A stretch of DNA of 64,000 nt from Thereva unica (lineage: Eukaryota > Arthropoda > Insecta > Diptera > Therevidae): assembly GCA_949987705.1 (NCBI GenBank), contig OX465282.1, forward strand, positions 92,430,070 through 92,494,069, read 5' to 3'. The notes beneath the pieces were generated by a model, which was not told the origin of the DNA, did no database searches, and was given only the letters and a program-made list of their open reading frames with translations. Shown here piece after piece: positions 32,120 to 43,304 of this stretch. The position numbers and the translations under genes are program-made. Position 1 is the stretch's first letter; the number at the start of each line of letters is the position of its first letter.

Positions 32120-32786
32120 ATGGACAGTGAAAACGAAGCGAGGGATATTTTCGGCAGGTAATTTGTGATATTTTGATTGTGTTTAATATTACGAAACTGT
32201 ATTTTTAGTTCAAATAGGTTTGAAATTGAAAACAAAAAATGGAATTCCCGAGAAACAACAGTATTGATAACGGAAAGATTAATATTGGAAAAGGAATTCA
32301 ACAGTTCTAAAAAAAAGCGAAGTGTTCTTTGGGGAATGGTGCTGAACAACATAAAAAAAGTAAATAAGGAATTTAATTACACAAGGGATGAAATACAAAA
32401 GAAATTTAATAACTTATTTACAACATATCAACGAATAAAAAGAAGGAACAAGGAATCTGGAAGGAACGCAACTTTTTGGTCGTATTTTGATATGTTTGAT
32501 GAGGTGTATGGATCCTCATATACATTAAATCCACCAAATGATACACTTATAAATAGAGCCTGATGAAAATAATGAAACCCCGTGTGAAGAAAGTACAACT
32601 ACTTCTAGGAAAAGGAAATCGGATCAAAACGAATTATTAGAATTTCTTAAAATGGCTGAGGAAAAAGACGATGAGCGCCACAAGGAATTTGTGAAAATTG
32701 AATTAAAAAATTCAGAAATTGAAGAACAGAAAGTTCAAGAATTACGAGAATTAAAAGAGCTGTTGAAGAGGTGCTTAGAAAAGTAA
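32120..32786 (+). pseudogene. Harbinger accessory Myb/SANT-like DNA-binding protein, one frameshift
   Basis: In this superfamily a Myb/trihelix protein works with the transposase to bind element ends and enter the nucleus. Exon 1 is 32120-32157; a GT...AG intron of 51 bases spans 32158-32208; exon 2 follows in phase. It encodes a trihelix-like domain (KKWNSRETTVLITERLILEK, RSVLWGMVLNNIKKVNKEF, KKFNNLFTTYQRIKRR, FWSYFDMFDEV). Near 32550 an extra base (AAA run in ACTTATAAATAG) ends the frame at a TGA (32561-32563). The next frame continues sensibly with PDENNETPCEES, a basic RKRK and a Glu/Lys-rich coiled coil (EIEEQKVQELRELKELL) to a stop at 32784. A single-base insertion, or a sequencing error, is the likely cause. 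Confidence 0.8.
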
Positions 32787-32929
32787 TTATTTTTACTAGT
32801 TACTTTTATTAATACTGAATTTTGAAATGTGACTGAAGTTCCTATTTAATTTTTTTTCATTGAATTTTTATTTTTGGAATAAAACTAGTTTTATTTTTAT
32901 TTAAAAGTGTATTTTTTTTGCAAAAAAAA

Positions 32930-34092
32930 CTATAGTGAAGCACATATCATGTCCCTTTTTAGCTTTGCTTTGTCCGCACTGTCCATTCCAGTTTCACCAT
33001 CTTCAAATTCGTAGAATTCGTAGTTTTCTTCCTCCATGGTTTCCATGTTTGGCTTATCAACTTTCTCATTTTTTAAAATGAAGTTGTATAAGCAAACACA
33101 AGCCATCACTATGTCCTTAACATGAGAAATGTTAGTAGTTTCTACACATTTTAGTATTCTGAATTTCTGTTTCAAAATACCGAAGCTTTGCTCTATACAT
33201 ACTCTTGTGGAGGACAGTGACTTATTAAATTGGGCTTGCTTACTTGTTAAGAAACCATTATCACGGTAGTTAACCATTAAATATGGCGCCAGTTTGTACG
33301 CAGAGTCTCCTACTATGTGGGAATTAAAAGGCAATGTTATTTGTTTTTCTTTTAACGCTTTCCCTATGGGGCTGTTTTCCCACACATGAGCGTCGTGGGA
33401 GCGACCTGGCCAACCAAAAAATACATCAATAAAGATGTTTTCACTGTCACATATTGCCTGTAATGATAAACAATTTTAGTTTCATTTTTTAATTTCAAAA
33501 CAATATACTGTACCTGTAAAATCATTGAGTGGAAGCCCTTTCTGTTGTAGTAATCTCTAGATTGATTCGTGGGGGCTGTTATAGCTATATGGGTGCCGTC
33601 AACGCAACCAACGACAGAGGGAAAAGAATTGGTCCTTAAATTGTCAAATTTATTTATAATTCCTACTAATTCCTCACTTGTTGGCCATTTTATAAATTTT
33701 TTTCTTTCTCGGCATATCATTTTGCACGTATGCATTACAATTTTATAAGAATACCCTTTCGATATGCCAAAACGATCTGCAACGGCCCTGAAGGAGTCTC
33801 GGTTTCCCAACTTCCAAAGAGTTATTAAAAGCCCCTTCCTTACATTAATCCTTGTACCTGGGATGCGATTATTTGGAAAATTGTTGATTAATTTCTATAA
33901 AAAAGAAAACATAACCTTCGAATAAAAGAAATAATGAAAAGAGTATACTTCCAGAGTTTGGCGAGTCATTCGAAAATGTTTGAAAAATATATCCTCTTGG
34001 TAGGCTTCTATTACCCGAAAATAATTCCTAATTTTCACAATATTTCTTGGCTTTTTTTTAATAAAAATTTTTAAAATCAATTGTCTATACAC
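32930..34092 (-). CDS. PIF/Harbinger DDE transposase (HARBI1-like), three exons
   Basis: It cuts and reinserts the element in the nucleus. Exons on the minus strand: 34092-33949 (48 codons), 33894-33514 (127), 33457-32930 (175 plus stop), giving about 350 residues. Both introns (33948-33895 and 33513-33458, 54 and 56 bases) have GT...AG ends and fall between codons. Joined, the exons carry a helix-turn-helix-like segment (FRAVADRFGISKGYSYKIV) and a DDE_Tnp_4 core: GCVDGTHIAITAP (first Asp), YYNRKGFHSMILQ, FGWPGRSHDAHVWENSP, VGDSAYKLAPYL (second Asp) and RVCIEQSFGILKQKFRIL (Glu). All catalytic residues and splice sites are present, so it appears intact. The start at 34092 is the first ATG of exon 1 and may be slightly upstream or downstream. 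Confidence 0.9.
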
Positions 34093-34383
34093 TTTTTTTT
34101 ACGTTCAATAAGTCTCTTTTTTAGACACTTTTTTCTATTCTGAACATTGTGTATCATTAAATTTATTAAAACATTTTCCATTTTTCACAACAAAAATGAA
34201 TTTAACGCAATGGCATGCACCCACGGTAATGTCAAAATTGCCAACTTTGTTCTTCTTCTTATTTGCAGCAAAGCGTTCATGAACATCGCACTTAAATCGT
34301 CGTAGTCTGCAAAGTTAGCTTGACGTTAGAACTGCAAAATCTTACACTGTGCAGTTAGAACTGCAAACATGAACCCGGCCATA

Positions 34384-37225
34384 ATCTGAACAAATGCCGA
34401 TACTCGGCATTTTTGAAAGCGTCAATGACGCCCAAAATCAGACATGGCCGATCTTTCTTCCACCAGAAGAGCGTCAAGGTAACACTCGCTCAGAGTATAT
34501 TTACAGATTCAACAGATACCTGAACCCAGTTATCCTGAAGGAGTCTGTGGCACCCGACTCCGTTTTAAAGATGGCATTTTATCGATGTACGATTGGGTGA
34601 GGTTGCCTGCGGTTACCGCAAGCCACGGATTCCTCGTTCCGGTACCTACGGCGTGTGCCTCAACTCATATAAGAACAGACTCTTATTGAAGACAGTAGCG
34701 ATGATGAAGATTTCGATTTCTACCAAAATTAATGTACAAGATATGTATGTGCATCATTTAACACTAATTATTTCATTTTTAAAAATAAAAACCAATTTTT
34801 CAAAAATTTACGATTTACCATATTTCCCTAAGTATTCATCCTAGCGAAAAAGTGGATGCAGATTAGTTTAGTAAATGGTCATTTTTTCGCTAGAGGCAGT
34901 CATTTTCGAGTTATTAATGACAAGCTTCTACATGCACTTTTTTCTCTATTTTCCCTTCGTTGCCTGGACTATAAAAGGGGCTTTGAAAACTGGCAGAACT
35001 TATCCCTGTAGTGAAATTTAAAATTAATTGAATACATAGTTCAAATTGCGTTCTTTGAGTATGAAAATTGCTTGACATTCCCCATTTACTTTGCATAACA
35101 TATGTATATTCACTGGCACAAAACATAAAATTACAGATTTTTTGGAAGGGAGTTGGTAAAATATTGCAAAGACGAAAAATTTAATAAGCAAAATGCAAGC
35201 ATCCTGACAGACTTTTTTTTTATCTTATTTTCATTATATTCATAAATTCTTAATTCAGTAGTAACCATCCTTGTGGAACACATTCTACGCTGAACAGGTA
35301 AAATAAGGATTGGTAAAATGTAGAACGGCGGAGAGGAGACGAAGAATATGACATGACCCCCATTGCACGGTTAACCTGCACGTAACCCAAACCATCGCAG
35401 CAGGGGCTTAACACCCGAGCGAAGTTTATTGTTTTCCATGGTAACTACAAGGTGCTTCTGCATTGTATTCATGCACTACCTACAACTGGTGTACGAAGAA
35501 TATGGGTTTTGTTTGCATTTTGTATACATGTGGGAGACTCCATGATCCTAAGCAACTGGAGTCGAGGGATTAGAGATTGTGTTTCATTCGGTTCAGTACA
35601 TAGGAAATTGTACCTGAGGATATGGAACAAAGCTGCATTCACTATTTTATGCAGCAACCGTGAAATAAGCATATACATAATTTAATTCCATTTTCGAACT
35701 GTGCGGAACCCTTTTATGGGCTTAAATTACAGCTAAATATAGACGTCAACCCAGCATAAATCGTGAAATATTGAATTGAGAGCGCGGGGAGCTTAGGGAA
35801 ATTACTGAAGGAAATCATTTTATGCAAAGGGCGGAAAAGAATTGCTTAAAATTCAAGAAAACATGTTTCCTTTATTTCAATCCTAAGCTGATTTTAATGC
35901 TTTAAGGAAATTCCAGCATGGCAGAAGAATCATAAGAAATTCATTCATTGCGGTTGATCTCCGCACTCCGATGCCCGCGATAACTTATGTCGGGCAATAA
36001 AATCCAGCCGCACACTCATAAGCAATATTGCTGGAGTCGGAGTTGGGGCGAGAGGGCGAAGAGGCAAACAGAAAAAAATATATACTTAACCTATTTGAAT
36101 ACAAAAAGTTTTTATATCCCGAAACTCCTCTAAACACAAAGGAAACAAAGCAAATCTTGAATTGGCAGATTATCCTGGAAAGTTATCTTGTTTACGAGAC
36201 GATAAAACTGAGTCTGAGGACTTTTCCGTTTACGACCGAAAGACAACATAAAACTCACAAGCAGCCGAGCTTTAAAACAAAATCGATACCGACACTCCCC
36301 ATATTGTCTTATCTCCAATAATAAGGCAATTCCCAGATTTTCGTATTATCCTCCTAAATCGCTTTTAAGGACTTCAACTTGTTATTAAGGAATTAATTTA
36401 ATTTAAAGCTCTTACCGCCTCCCGGATCCGCGCTCCGTCCTCAACCAGTCGCCTTCCGTTCTAATTGCAGCAAGTTTTAATTAAGGCTTAATTAGCAGAC
36501 AGTTATTTAATTAAAAAAATATTTTTATCTCCGATTGGAGCTTGTAATTTTATATGAGTACTTAGGTGCTGCGGAGTTTTACCTGACGGTTTCATTGTTT
36601 ATTGCGTGTCGAAGCCTAAGTGGAAAATTGAGAAATGCTTTGTCTTTGCGACAATAGCCAGGATGAGACTGTGACTAGGATGTTGGATGGAAGTGTTAGT
36701 GAATTCTCGAGAAAAATTAGAACACATTTGTAAATCAACTGCCACACAAGTTCAGAAAATGTGCTTTTATTGGGGCGATTAGAAGATACTCCCCTTTTAG
36801 ACACCCCTCCAGGACGGCTTTACGTCATGCTGGAAATTTTACCAGTTCGTCATGTCATGTCGTTAGCAGGTTTGATTTGCGGAAAGAAGAGAATAGGTTA
36901 GGGGCATGGGATTTACGAAAATGGCGACGAACCTTACGTTTGAGCTTTGGGATGTTAAGGTATAGATTTTTTCAAACTCCGTGACACAAAAAATTTGAAC
37001 AGTTCTGCGCACCTAATTGCCAAATTTTATAAATATTATTCTATCATTTCCATTCTTTTTAGTTAAAACGGCAACAAACGCAGAAAGAACTTAACAAAAT
37101 AATTTGGGAACGGATGCGCGCATGCCGAATGAATGAAGTTAATTTATCTTTATATATGTTGAGCAGAGCTTTTAAATACATGTAAAACCCCTGCTCAACA
37201 AAGACAGTTATTATTCATCATAATA
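34384..37225. other. No recognised gene
   Basis: AT-rich, with only short frames (under 100 codons) lacking motifs, for example 34394-34600 (+) and 36028-36321 (+). A small hairpin GCCGATACTCGGC lies near 34395. Possible unique host DNA, but I cannot assign function. Confidence 0.45.
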
Positions 37226-37460
37226 AGCTTTATTTAACTACTCCCATGGTACAATAATACAAGGTAGGCTCATAAGGAAAAGCTCTGTTTCCATCTTGAA
37301 AAGCTCAAACGCAATTTGTTAGAGAAAAAATCTGAGTGACGTCAGGGGAAAGCTTTTTTCCCATATGAATTGAGATCTGAATGACGTCACGAAGCCAGAG
37401 CTTTTCTCTATGAGCCTACATTGTATTATTGTACCATGGGAGTAGTTAAATAAAGCTTTG
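37226..37460. mobile_element. Foldback/hAT-type MITE family M2, copy 1, with extended inverted flanks
   Basis: Core CATGGTACAATAATACAAGG...GTATTATTGTACCATG (about 37244-37439), containing two TGACGTCA palindromes. The flanks are also inverted repeats (AGCTTTATTTAACTACTCCC and its reverse), so the hairpin arms reach ~50 bases. Inverted relative to copies at 37530 and 49673. Confidence 0.65.
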
Positions 37461-37529
37461 TCCGAGCTTTTAAAGAGTTTCAGAGCTTTGCTGGGGTACA
37501 TGCGCGGAATGTCACGACGTTTGAAAAGA

Positions 37530-37725
37530 TCTATACAATAATACAAGCTAGGCTCATAAGGAAGAGCTCTCGCTTCGTGACGTCACTCAGATCTCAGTTC
37601 ATAAGGGAAAAAAGCTTTCCCTTGACGTCACTCAGATCTTTTCTCTAACAAATTGCGTTTAAGCTTTTCAAGATGGAAACAGAGCTTTTCCTTATGGGCC
37701 TACCTTGTTTTACTATACCATGCAG
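37530..37725. mobile_element. MITE family M2, copy 2
   Basis: Body nearly identical to the copy at 49673: TAGGCTCATAAGGAAGAGCT, GTGACGTCACTCAGATCT and a second TGACGTCACTCAGATC. The ends are more divergent (ATACAATAATACAAGC; ACTATACCATGCAG). Same orientation as copy 3. Confidence 0.7.
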
Positions 37726-37857
37726 AAAACCAAAAAAACTGAAAAGTGTGAAAAAATTAAAAACTAAAACAACTTGAACAAAAAAAAACACAAGAAAAAC
37801 AGTGAAAAAACGAGCGCAGTCTAAAGGCCCCCATACACGGTCAAATTGGATGTACAT

Positions 37858-37869
37858 CGAAGGGCGGAT
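37858..37869. repeat. 12-bp TSD flanking RTE copy B
   Basis: CGAAGGGCGGAT occurs here and at 38702-38713. It corresponds to a single CGAAGTGCGG-like site in the empty MITE at 25448. Confidence 0.85.
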
Positions 37870-38701
37870 CATCATCATCATCATCATTGCGCTCCTTTAA
37901 TCCCTCATGGGACATAGGGCGGAAACAGTTGCCCTCCAGCGGACTCTGTTTTGCGCGACAGCTCTCAGCTCCGACCAGGATCTCCCAGTTGTTGCTGCTT
38001 CTGCTAGTAGGGTTCTCCTCCACGTTGTTCTAGGTCTTCCGACTCGACGGGATCCTTGCGGATTCCAGTCGAGGGCCTGTTTGGCTAGATTTTCGTTTTC
38101 GCGTCGCAAGGTGTGGCCAACCCAATTCCATTTCCTTCGTCTGATTTGGTCGTCTATCCTTTCTTGGCCGGCACGGCGCCATAGTTCTTCGTTTGAAATT
38201 CTATTCTGCCAGCGGATTTTTAGGATACGACGCAGGCATCTGTTGATGAAGACTTGTAGGCGCCCTGTGATGAAGTGGCATGTTTCGCAGCCGTACAGAA
38301 GTACTGCCTTAACGTTGGAGTTGAACAGCCGCAATTTGGTGTTAGTTGAGATCTGCGTTGATCTCCATATGCGGAACAGGCATGCATATGCGCCTCGTGC
38401 TTTATTTATTCTGGAACTGACATCATCTTCTGCACCGCCATTTTCGGTAATAATACTACCGAGGTAGCAGAATTTATCGACCAGTTCCACGTCACGGTTA
38501 TTCAGCGCAGTCCGTTCAATGGTGTTTGCATTTATCCGCATTTCTTTGGTTTTAGTCGGATTTAGCCTTAAGCCTGCTGGACTACTTTCTGTTGCCAAAT
38601 TGTTAATCATGTTTTTGAGGTCCTGGTGTCTGTGGGCCAGCAAACAGATATCATCTGCGTAGTCGAGATCCTTAAGGCAGTCTAACAAACCCCATTGTAT
38701 G
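37870..38701 (-). pseudogene. RTE copy B, 5'-truncated 3' fragment (832 bp)
   Basis: Same family as the full element at 26004, very similar over its length. It starts inside the RT (CLKDLDYADDICLLAHRHQD, with the catalytic YADD intact) and runs in one open frame of 263 codons to the conserved C-terminus. The 3' end is (ATG)n on the minus strand (37869-37887 as CAT repeats), directly next to the TSD. A 9-base in-frame deletion relative to copy A follows YGCET. The 5' truncation and 12-bp TSD fit target-primed reverse transcription. Confidence 0.9.
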
Positions 38702-38829
38702 CGAAGGGCGGATGAACAACCAAAACTATCGATTGTGGGCCGGTCGGCCGATCAAAATACGTTGGGCTTATGGGTTTGATGAAAATCTGGTTGTATACAT
38801 CCAATTTGACCGTGTATGGGGGCCTTAAC

Positions 38830-39780
38830 GCGAAGGTTCCATCACCCTTCAATAGACACAACCGACCGAACGGACCGACGAACGGCACAAGTAGGTACCC
38901 TTGCTTCCTACCCTCTCTCGCTAGTCGGACTTGCAGGTCGATGAACTGCAAACCCCGTCTCAAAAGGCAAAACACTTTGACGAGGACAAATTTTGTCGAC
39001 TCTGATGGTTGCGGCAAATGTACCGCCGAGAAATTACCCGAAAAACGTGGCGATTGAGCCCGCGCAACAGAAGTGCCGTTACAAGTCAAGTTTTGTTATT
39101 GACTTCTGTAGCATTCGTGGACTTCATGCGAATTTCTCGTTTGTTGAGTGCTATTTATTAAATTTCAAGTCCCCAATATTTGCACTTAGTGAAGCCCAAA
39201 TGTCACCCGATACTGACTTAGGTCATTACCAGGTGTCGGGGTATACTATAGTGCCCAATATCTCCCCCCATAGGGCTATTGCCACTTATGTTAGGGATGG
39301 CGTGGCTTATTACAAAATATATTCAAGCACGTCTTCGTCTTAACTATCTTTGGATTAAAATCTTCCTACGAAGCCACGTCTTATTCTTCTGCTTCCTGTA
39401 CAGAAGTCCTAACATAAGTAACGAAGCCTCCACCCCACCGTTGCGGGTGATTTCAATGTTCACAGGTTAAACTTGCCAACTTACTCAAATGAAATCAGTG
39501 TCGCTGTGAATCATCCCACGAAATTTCCTGATGTTGCTGATCAAGGAACCTATCTCCTTGATCGTTTTCTTACTTCTCTACTTGCGTTACTCCGTCGAAG
39601 TTACCGTCACCTCTCGGCAATTCAGATCACTGCCTAGTCAGCACAAACTTCCCTTTCAAATTTCCACCCCTCCCAAACTAGTTAGGAGAACTATATGGCA
39701 TTATGCGAAGGCCAATTGGCTGGGACTTATGTTTTTTTTTTTCAATTTACTGAATGGGACCTATGTTTCCGAAATAACTC
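38830..39780 (+). pseudogene. CR1-like element copy B, 5' end and endonuclease fragment
   Basis: It begins GCGAAGG directly after the M1 MITE's TAA and parallels copy A (16485) through the 5' UTR and the first endonuclease blocks (FVIDFCSIRGLHANFSFVE, PIFALSEAQMS, NYLWIKIFLRSHVLFFCFLY). It carries frameshifts near 39340 and 39430, an internal deletion and stops. Similarity ends at about 39780, where repeat family D1 begins, so RT and 3' end are missing. Confidence 0.85.
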
Positions 39781-39782
39781 TG

Positions 39783-40186
39783 ACAGTTACAGTTTTGCTA
39801 ATATCTCCGGAAAGCTTTGGAATTTCTAAATGAAGTCATTTGCTTCTCAGTTTGTCAACGGCGCTTCAGCACGCTCAATAGGAATTTGAACACTCGCTTT
39901 AGTGCAGCGAACGAAATACGGAGGACATGTTTGTTTGCTAACGTTCAGGAAAAACAAATTCTCTAGAAAAATCTTGTGGATTTACTACTATTATAGTTAT
40001 TTGAACTAGCTTCTCTCGGGATTGCTTTGTCATCAGTTCTGATACTAGCCAATTTTCCACTAGTGCTAAACGTATAAGTATTTTGTAAGAAGTCAGTTTA
40101 TACCATCTTCGTTCATCATACTGGGAAGTTAATCGTGTGGACCGAAGGGGTCAAACCCTCATCCCAACTAGTTTAGATTTGTACAT
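39783..40186 (+). repeat. Dispersed repeat family D1, copy 2
   Basis: Reverse-complement match to 30306-30690, including GCTAATATCTCCGGAAAGCTT, CAAATTCTCTAGAAAAATCT and GGGTCAAACCCTCATCCC at the right end. It truncates CR1-like copy B. The class is unknown and there is no coding frame. Confidence 0.55.
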
Positions 40187-42131
40187 AGATGGCGCAGGCA
40201 TCGGTAAAGTAAATATGAGGACTCGGTTAATTAAAAAATTAAGATTGTGTATCAACTATTAAAGATAAAGTTTTTGTAAAACCAGCGAAATATTTTTGAT
40301 TTTTTGTCAATTAATTCTAAAAGTGTTTTTGGTAATATATATTTGGGAAAATATGTAATAACTTGAGTATTGTCATCTCGTGAGCTCACAATTACATTAA
40401 GGAATAAGAATTTCGAACTGTCATTATCGACAGCGTGTTAAATGTAATTAATGTTTGACATTAGAGATCATTTTTGAAAAATATTTTTATAATAAATTTT
40501 GAATATCACATTTAACTTGTATTTGAAGGCGGGCTTACTTTTTGAAAAGAAATACACCTTTAATATACCTGAAAGCATTTGAGGTTGTGGAAAATTTTTC
40601 TAAAACGGTAGGCAGGGAAAAACAATTTTTTTTGAAAAAAAAATTAAGATAGGAAGTTTTTTTATGAATATTTGGAGAATAAAAACGAAAGAACAAAAAA
40701 ATTAAGTAAAATTTTTTTGGCAATACCCCGGGTTCAAGAAATACATAAAATAAAGTAATACCCCGCGATAGAAAAAATTGAAATTGGAAAGACCCGACAC
40801 GTATAGATTCGGGTAAATTGGGTTACAGTCTAGAAAAAAAAGCAAAGTCGAGTTAATTAGTTACCGAAAAATTTTATAAATTGGAAGAACTGGAAGACCT
40901 CCCTGGAAGTGGGAGCTAAGAACAGAGAGCCCCCCCTGGCAATCATTATTTCTTCAGGAAGCATCTGCTAATTATTAGCATCAAGAATTGGCCGCTGGTG
41001 GACTACTAACTCAAACCTGCATTAGAAGATCATTTTACATGGTGAAGTTCCTGTTGAAGAGGAAGACCAAAAATATCAAGTGGCATTGGTAGGAAGAAGA
41101 AAAGAAGAACCAGGATTTACCAGGTATAGTTTAGTGATAGATAGTTTGGAGTTAAGAGGTGTTGTGGAAGAAAAAGTCCCTAATAAATCCGCTGTCCACT
41201 AACGCGGATCAAGGAAATAGTTTGGTGCCCCGAAGGTAGAAGCGTAAAGGAGTACAAAAGACCCTAGTGTCCCGACGATACGGCAAGGAAATGCTGATTG
41301 CCTTAATGTTAAAATTCGTATCAGTTTTGTGTTAAATAAGTCACATGACAGCCACTTAATTTTAAGTTTTTTGTCGATGAATATTTGTTTTTTATTACTT
41401 AATATACTTGGTCAAATGGTTTTGATGAGAGATGATTGTGTAATGTTTGACTCAAATTAATACTCCATAGGTTATGGTTATTTTGAATGTTTTTTTGTAA
41501 ATTGTACGGTGGATGTACACGAATCTATGCTATGCTTGATTTTTCTCTCATTTATATTCTTTTAGTGGCAAACAACACGTCATGGATCCAGGGCGGGTGG
41601 TTTTTTTTGTGTTTCGCGTATCCCGAGTTTAATTAATTTATGGTGAAACTGGCATTGCTTCGGGTGCATTTCATGTTACTTATATTGATTTGATTATGTT
41701 GTTTTAAATCTATTGATTTGGTGATATTGGTTTAAACATATTACCTTAAGTATATTGTTTATATGTATGCATAATTATATATTGACACGAATATTATTAA
41801 TTATTTAAACCGAATGGTACGTTTTGGAGTATATTGAGTCACCTTATTTGTTATAACGAATGTTGTATATCTACTTTTTTGTTGGATTTATTAAATAATG
41901 GTTATGAAAATACTTGAGTTTTCGAAAGGGATTATGGTGGTGGATTTGAGGCTTTGTTAATTTTTGTTCATATGCAGTGTTAGAGCGAAAGAGATAATGG
42001 CGTAGCGGCCAGTTGGGGTCCCCGCCCCGAAGAACTTTTTTTGTTTCAGATGTCCTCCTCATAGTCATGATGATTAGCCACGGTTCCTTTTGGGGGGCGA
42101 TCACTTCCAGGTAAGTGATGATGCAGTAGTA
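40187..42131. other. No recognised gene
   Basis: AT-rich. A GC-richer stretch at about 40880-41290, with Lys/Glu-rich coding-like composition but frequent stops (GAAGAAGAAAAGAAGAACC), could be an LTR-element leader. No end, primer site or motif confirms this. Confidence 0.4.
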
Positions 42132-43302
42132 GTCCATGGAAAACTTACTCCAACATTGCAAAAATGCAGGACAAGGTTTTATTTTTGGGTTGTGTAGGGG
42201 GGGTCAGTGTGAGCTTAAATCTGAGTTTTCGGGATTCTAACCCCCCCCATTTGGCCGCCATCTTGGAAAACGTGTGCAAATGGTTTTTCCACTATATCTC
42301 CGAAACGGTACATCTTACCGAAAATTTGCAAGGACACTTTTTGTTTAGAATTAAATAATCTACAATTTATTACTTAGAAATTTTGTGGTAAAATGAATAA
42401 TTAAGAAGTTATAAGCCTTAGAACACAAAAATTAGTCACAATATTTTCTTTTAAAGGCTATAATTTTTTTTCCTTCAACTTTAACAAAAAAAATAATAAC
42501 AAGTTTTTTGTAGAGGGTTTCATTAGGAATAATTTTCATTCATTACTTTTTTAATTTCATTTACTACGAAGGGTTTTACAGCGCCCCGAAGGTATGAAAG
42601 TGACAGATTTTCGGAATATTTTATTACAATTTGACCTCCTAGAAATTAACAATAACAGCTAGCAAGTAATAATAATGAATGAATGACTATACGTTATAAG
42701 AAATGCCGATGTTTGAGTAATGTAATAAAATTGTTTCGCATTTTTTTGCGGGTTTTTATTGCTGTTATGCCATGTTTTATAAGGTACGATATGGTTTAAA
42801 ATGAAATTCTTTGAATAATAACATGCGTTACTCCAATTTTTTAAAATAATTTGTTTTAGGACTACACAAAAAGTGCTTTATTCAATTATGTTACCTATCT
42901 AGCAAAATATGGACGTATTCAGTTTGTGATGCAAACGCTTGTCATAAAATGAATACGCCCGTATGTTGCTAGATAGTTAGAATAAATGAAATACTTTTTT
43001 GTGTAGTCCTAAAACAAATTATTTTAAAAAATTGGAGTAACGCATGTTATTATTCAAGTAATAAATTGTATAGATTATTTAATTCTAAATAATCTAAGTG
43101 TCCTTGGAAATTTTCGGTAAGATGTACCGTTTCGGAGATATAGTGGAAAAACCATTTGCACACGTTTTCCAAGATGGCGGCCAAATGGGGGGGTTAGAAT
43201 CCCGAAAACTCAAACTTAAGCTCACACTGACCCCCCCTACACATCCCAAAAATAAAACCTTGTCCTGCATTTTTGCAATGTTGGAGTAAGTTTTCCATGG
43301 AC
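42132..43302. mobile_element. Long-TIR foldback element, 1171 bp, TA-flanked
   Basis: The arms of ~235 bases (42132-42370 and 43064-43302) are near-perfect reverse complements, starting GTCCATGGAAAACTTACTCC. TA lies at both outer edges (42130-42131 and 43303-43304), as in Tc1/mariner-type insertions. The arms contain AAGATGGCGGCCAAATGGGG-like sequence and an ATATCTCCGAAACGGTAC motif. No transposase is present. Confidence 0.75.
42811..43057. repeat. Internal ~247-bp palindrome within the foldback element
   Basis: TTGAATAATAACATGCGTTA starts the left arm, and its exact reverse complement ends the right arm. The arms of ~110 bases stay paired through AGGACTACACAAAAA and TATCTAGCAA.ATA..G.CG, leaving a ~25-base centre. 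It directly abuts the right arm of the outer element. Confidence 0.8.
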
Positions 43303-43304
43303 TA

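Larger units (their letters stand above)
31936..34380. mobile_element. Complete PIF/Harbinger DNA transposon, 2445 bp
   Basis: TIRs are identical for at least 20 bases (GGCCGGGTTCATGTTTGCAG at both ends, right one reversed). ATA flanks both sides (31933-31935 and 34381-34383) as a 3-bp TSD. Subterminal repeats are CGTTCATGTTT-like at the left and TTGCAGTTCTAAC twice at the right. Two genes converge inside: a trihelix (Myb/SANT-like) DNA-binding protein on the plus strand and a DDE transposase on the minus strand, the standard two-gene content of this superfamily. Confidence 0.93.
37825..38825. mobile_element. Harbinger-type MITE family M1, copy 2, split by an RTE fragment
   Basis: TIRs AGGCCCCCATACACGGTC at 37825 and (reversed) ending 38825, with TAA on both sides (37822-37824, 38826-38828). 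Compared with the intact 155-bp copy at 25448, it holds an 844-bp insertion: an RTE 3' fragment plus one copy of a 12-bp TSD. Confidence 0.85.

Noticed and set aside
37907..38467. A 186-codon plus-strand frame, repeated at 26040-26609
   Set aside because: Antisense to the conserved RTE C-terminal coding region in both copies; its conservation is explained by the opposite strand.
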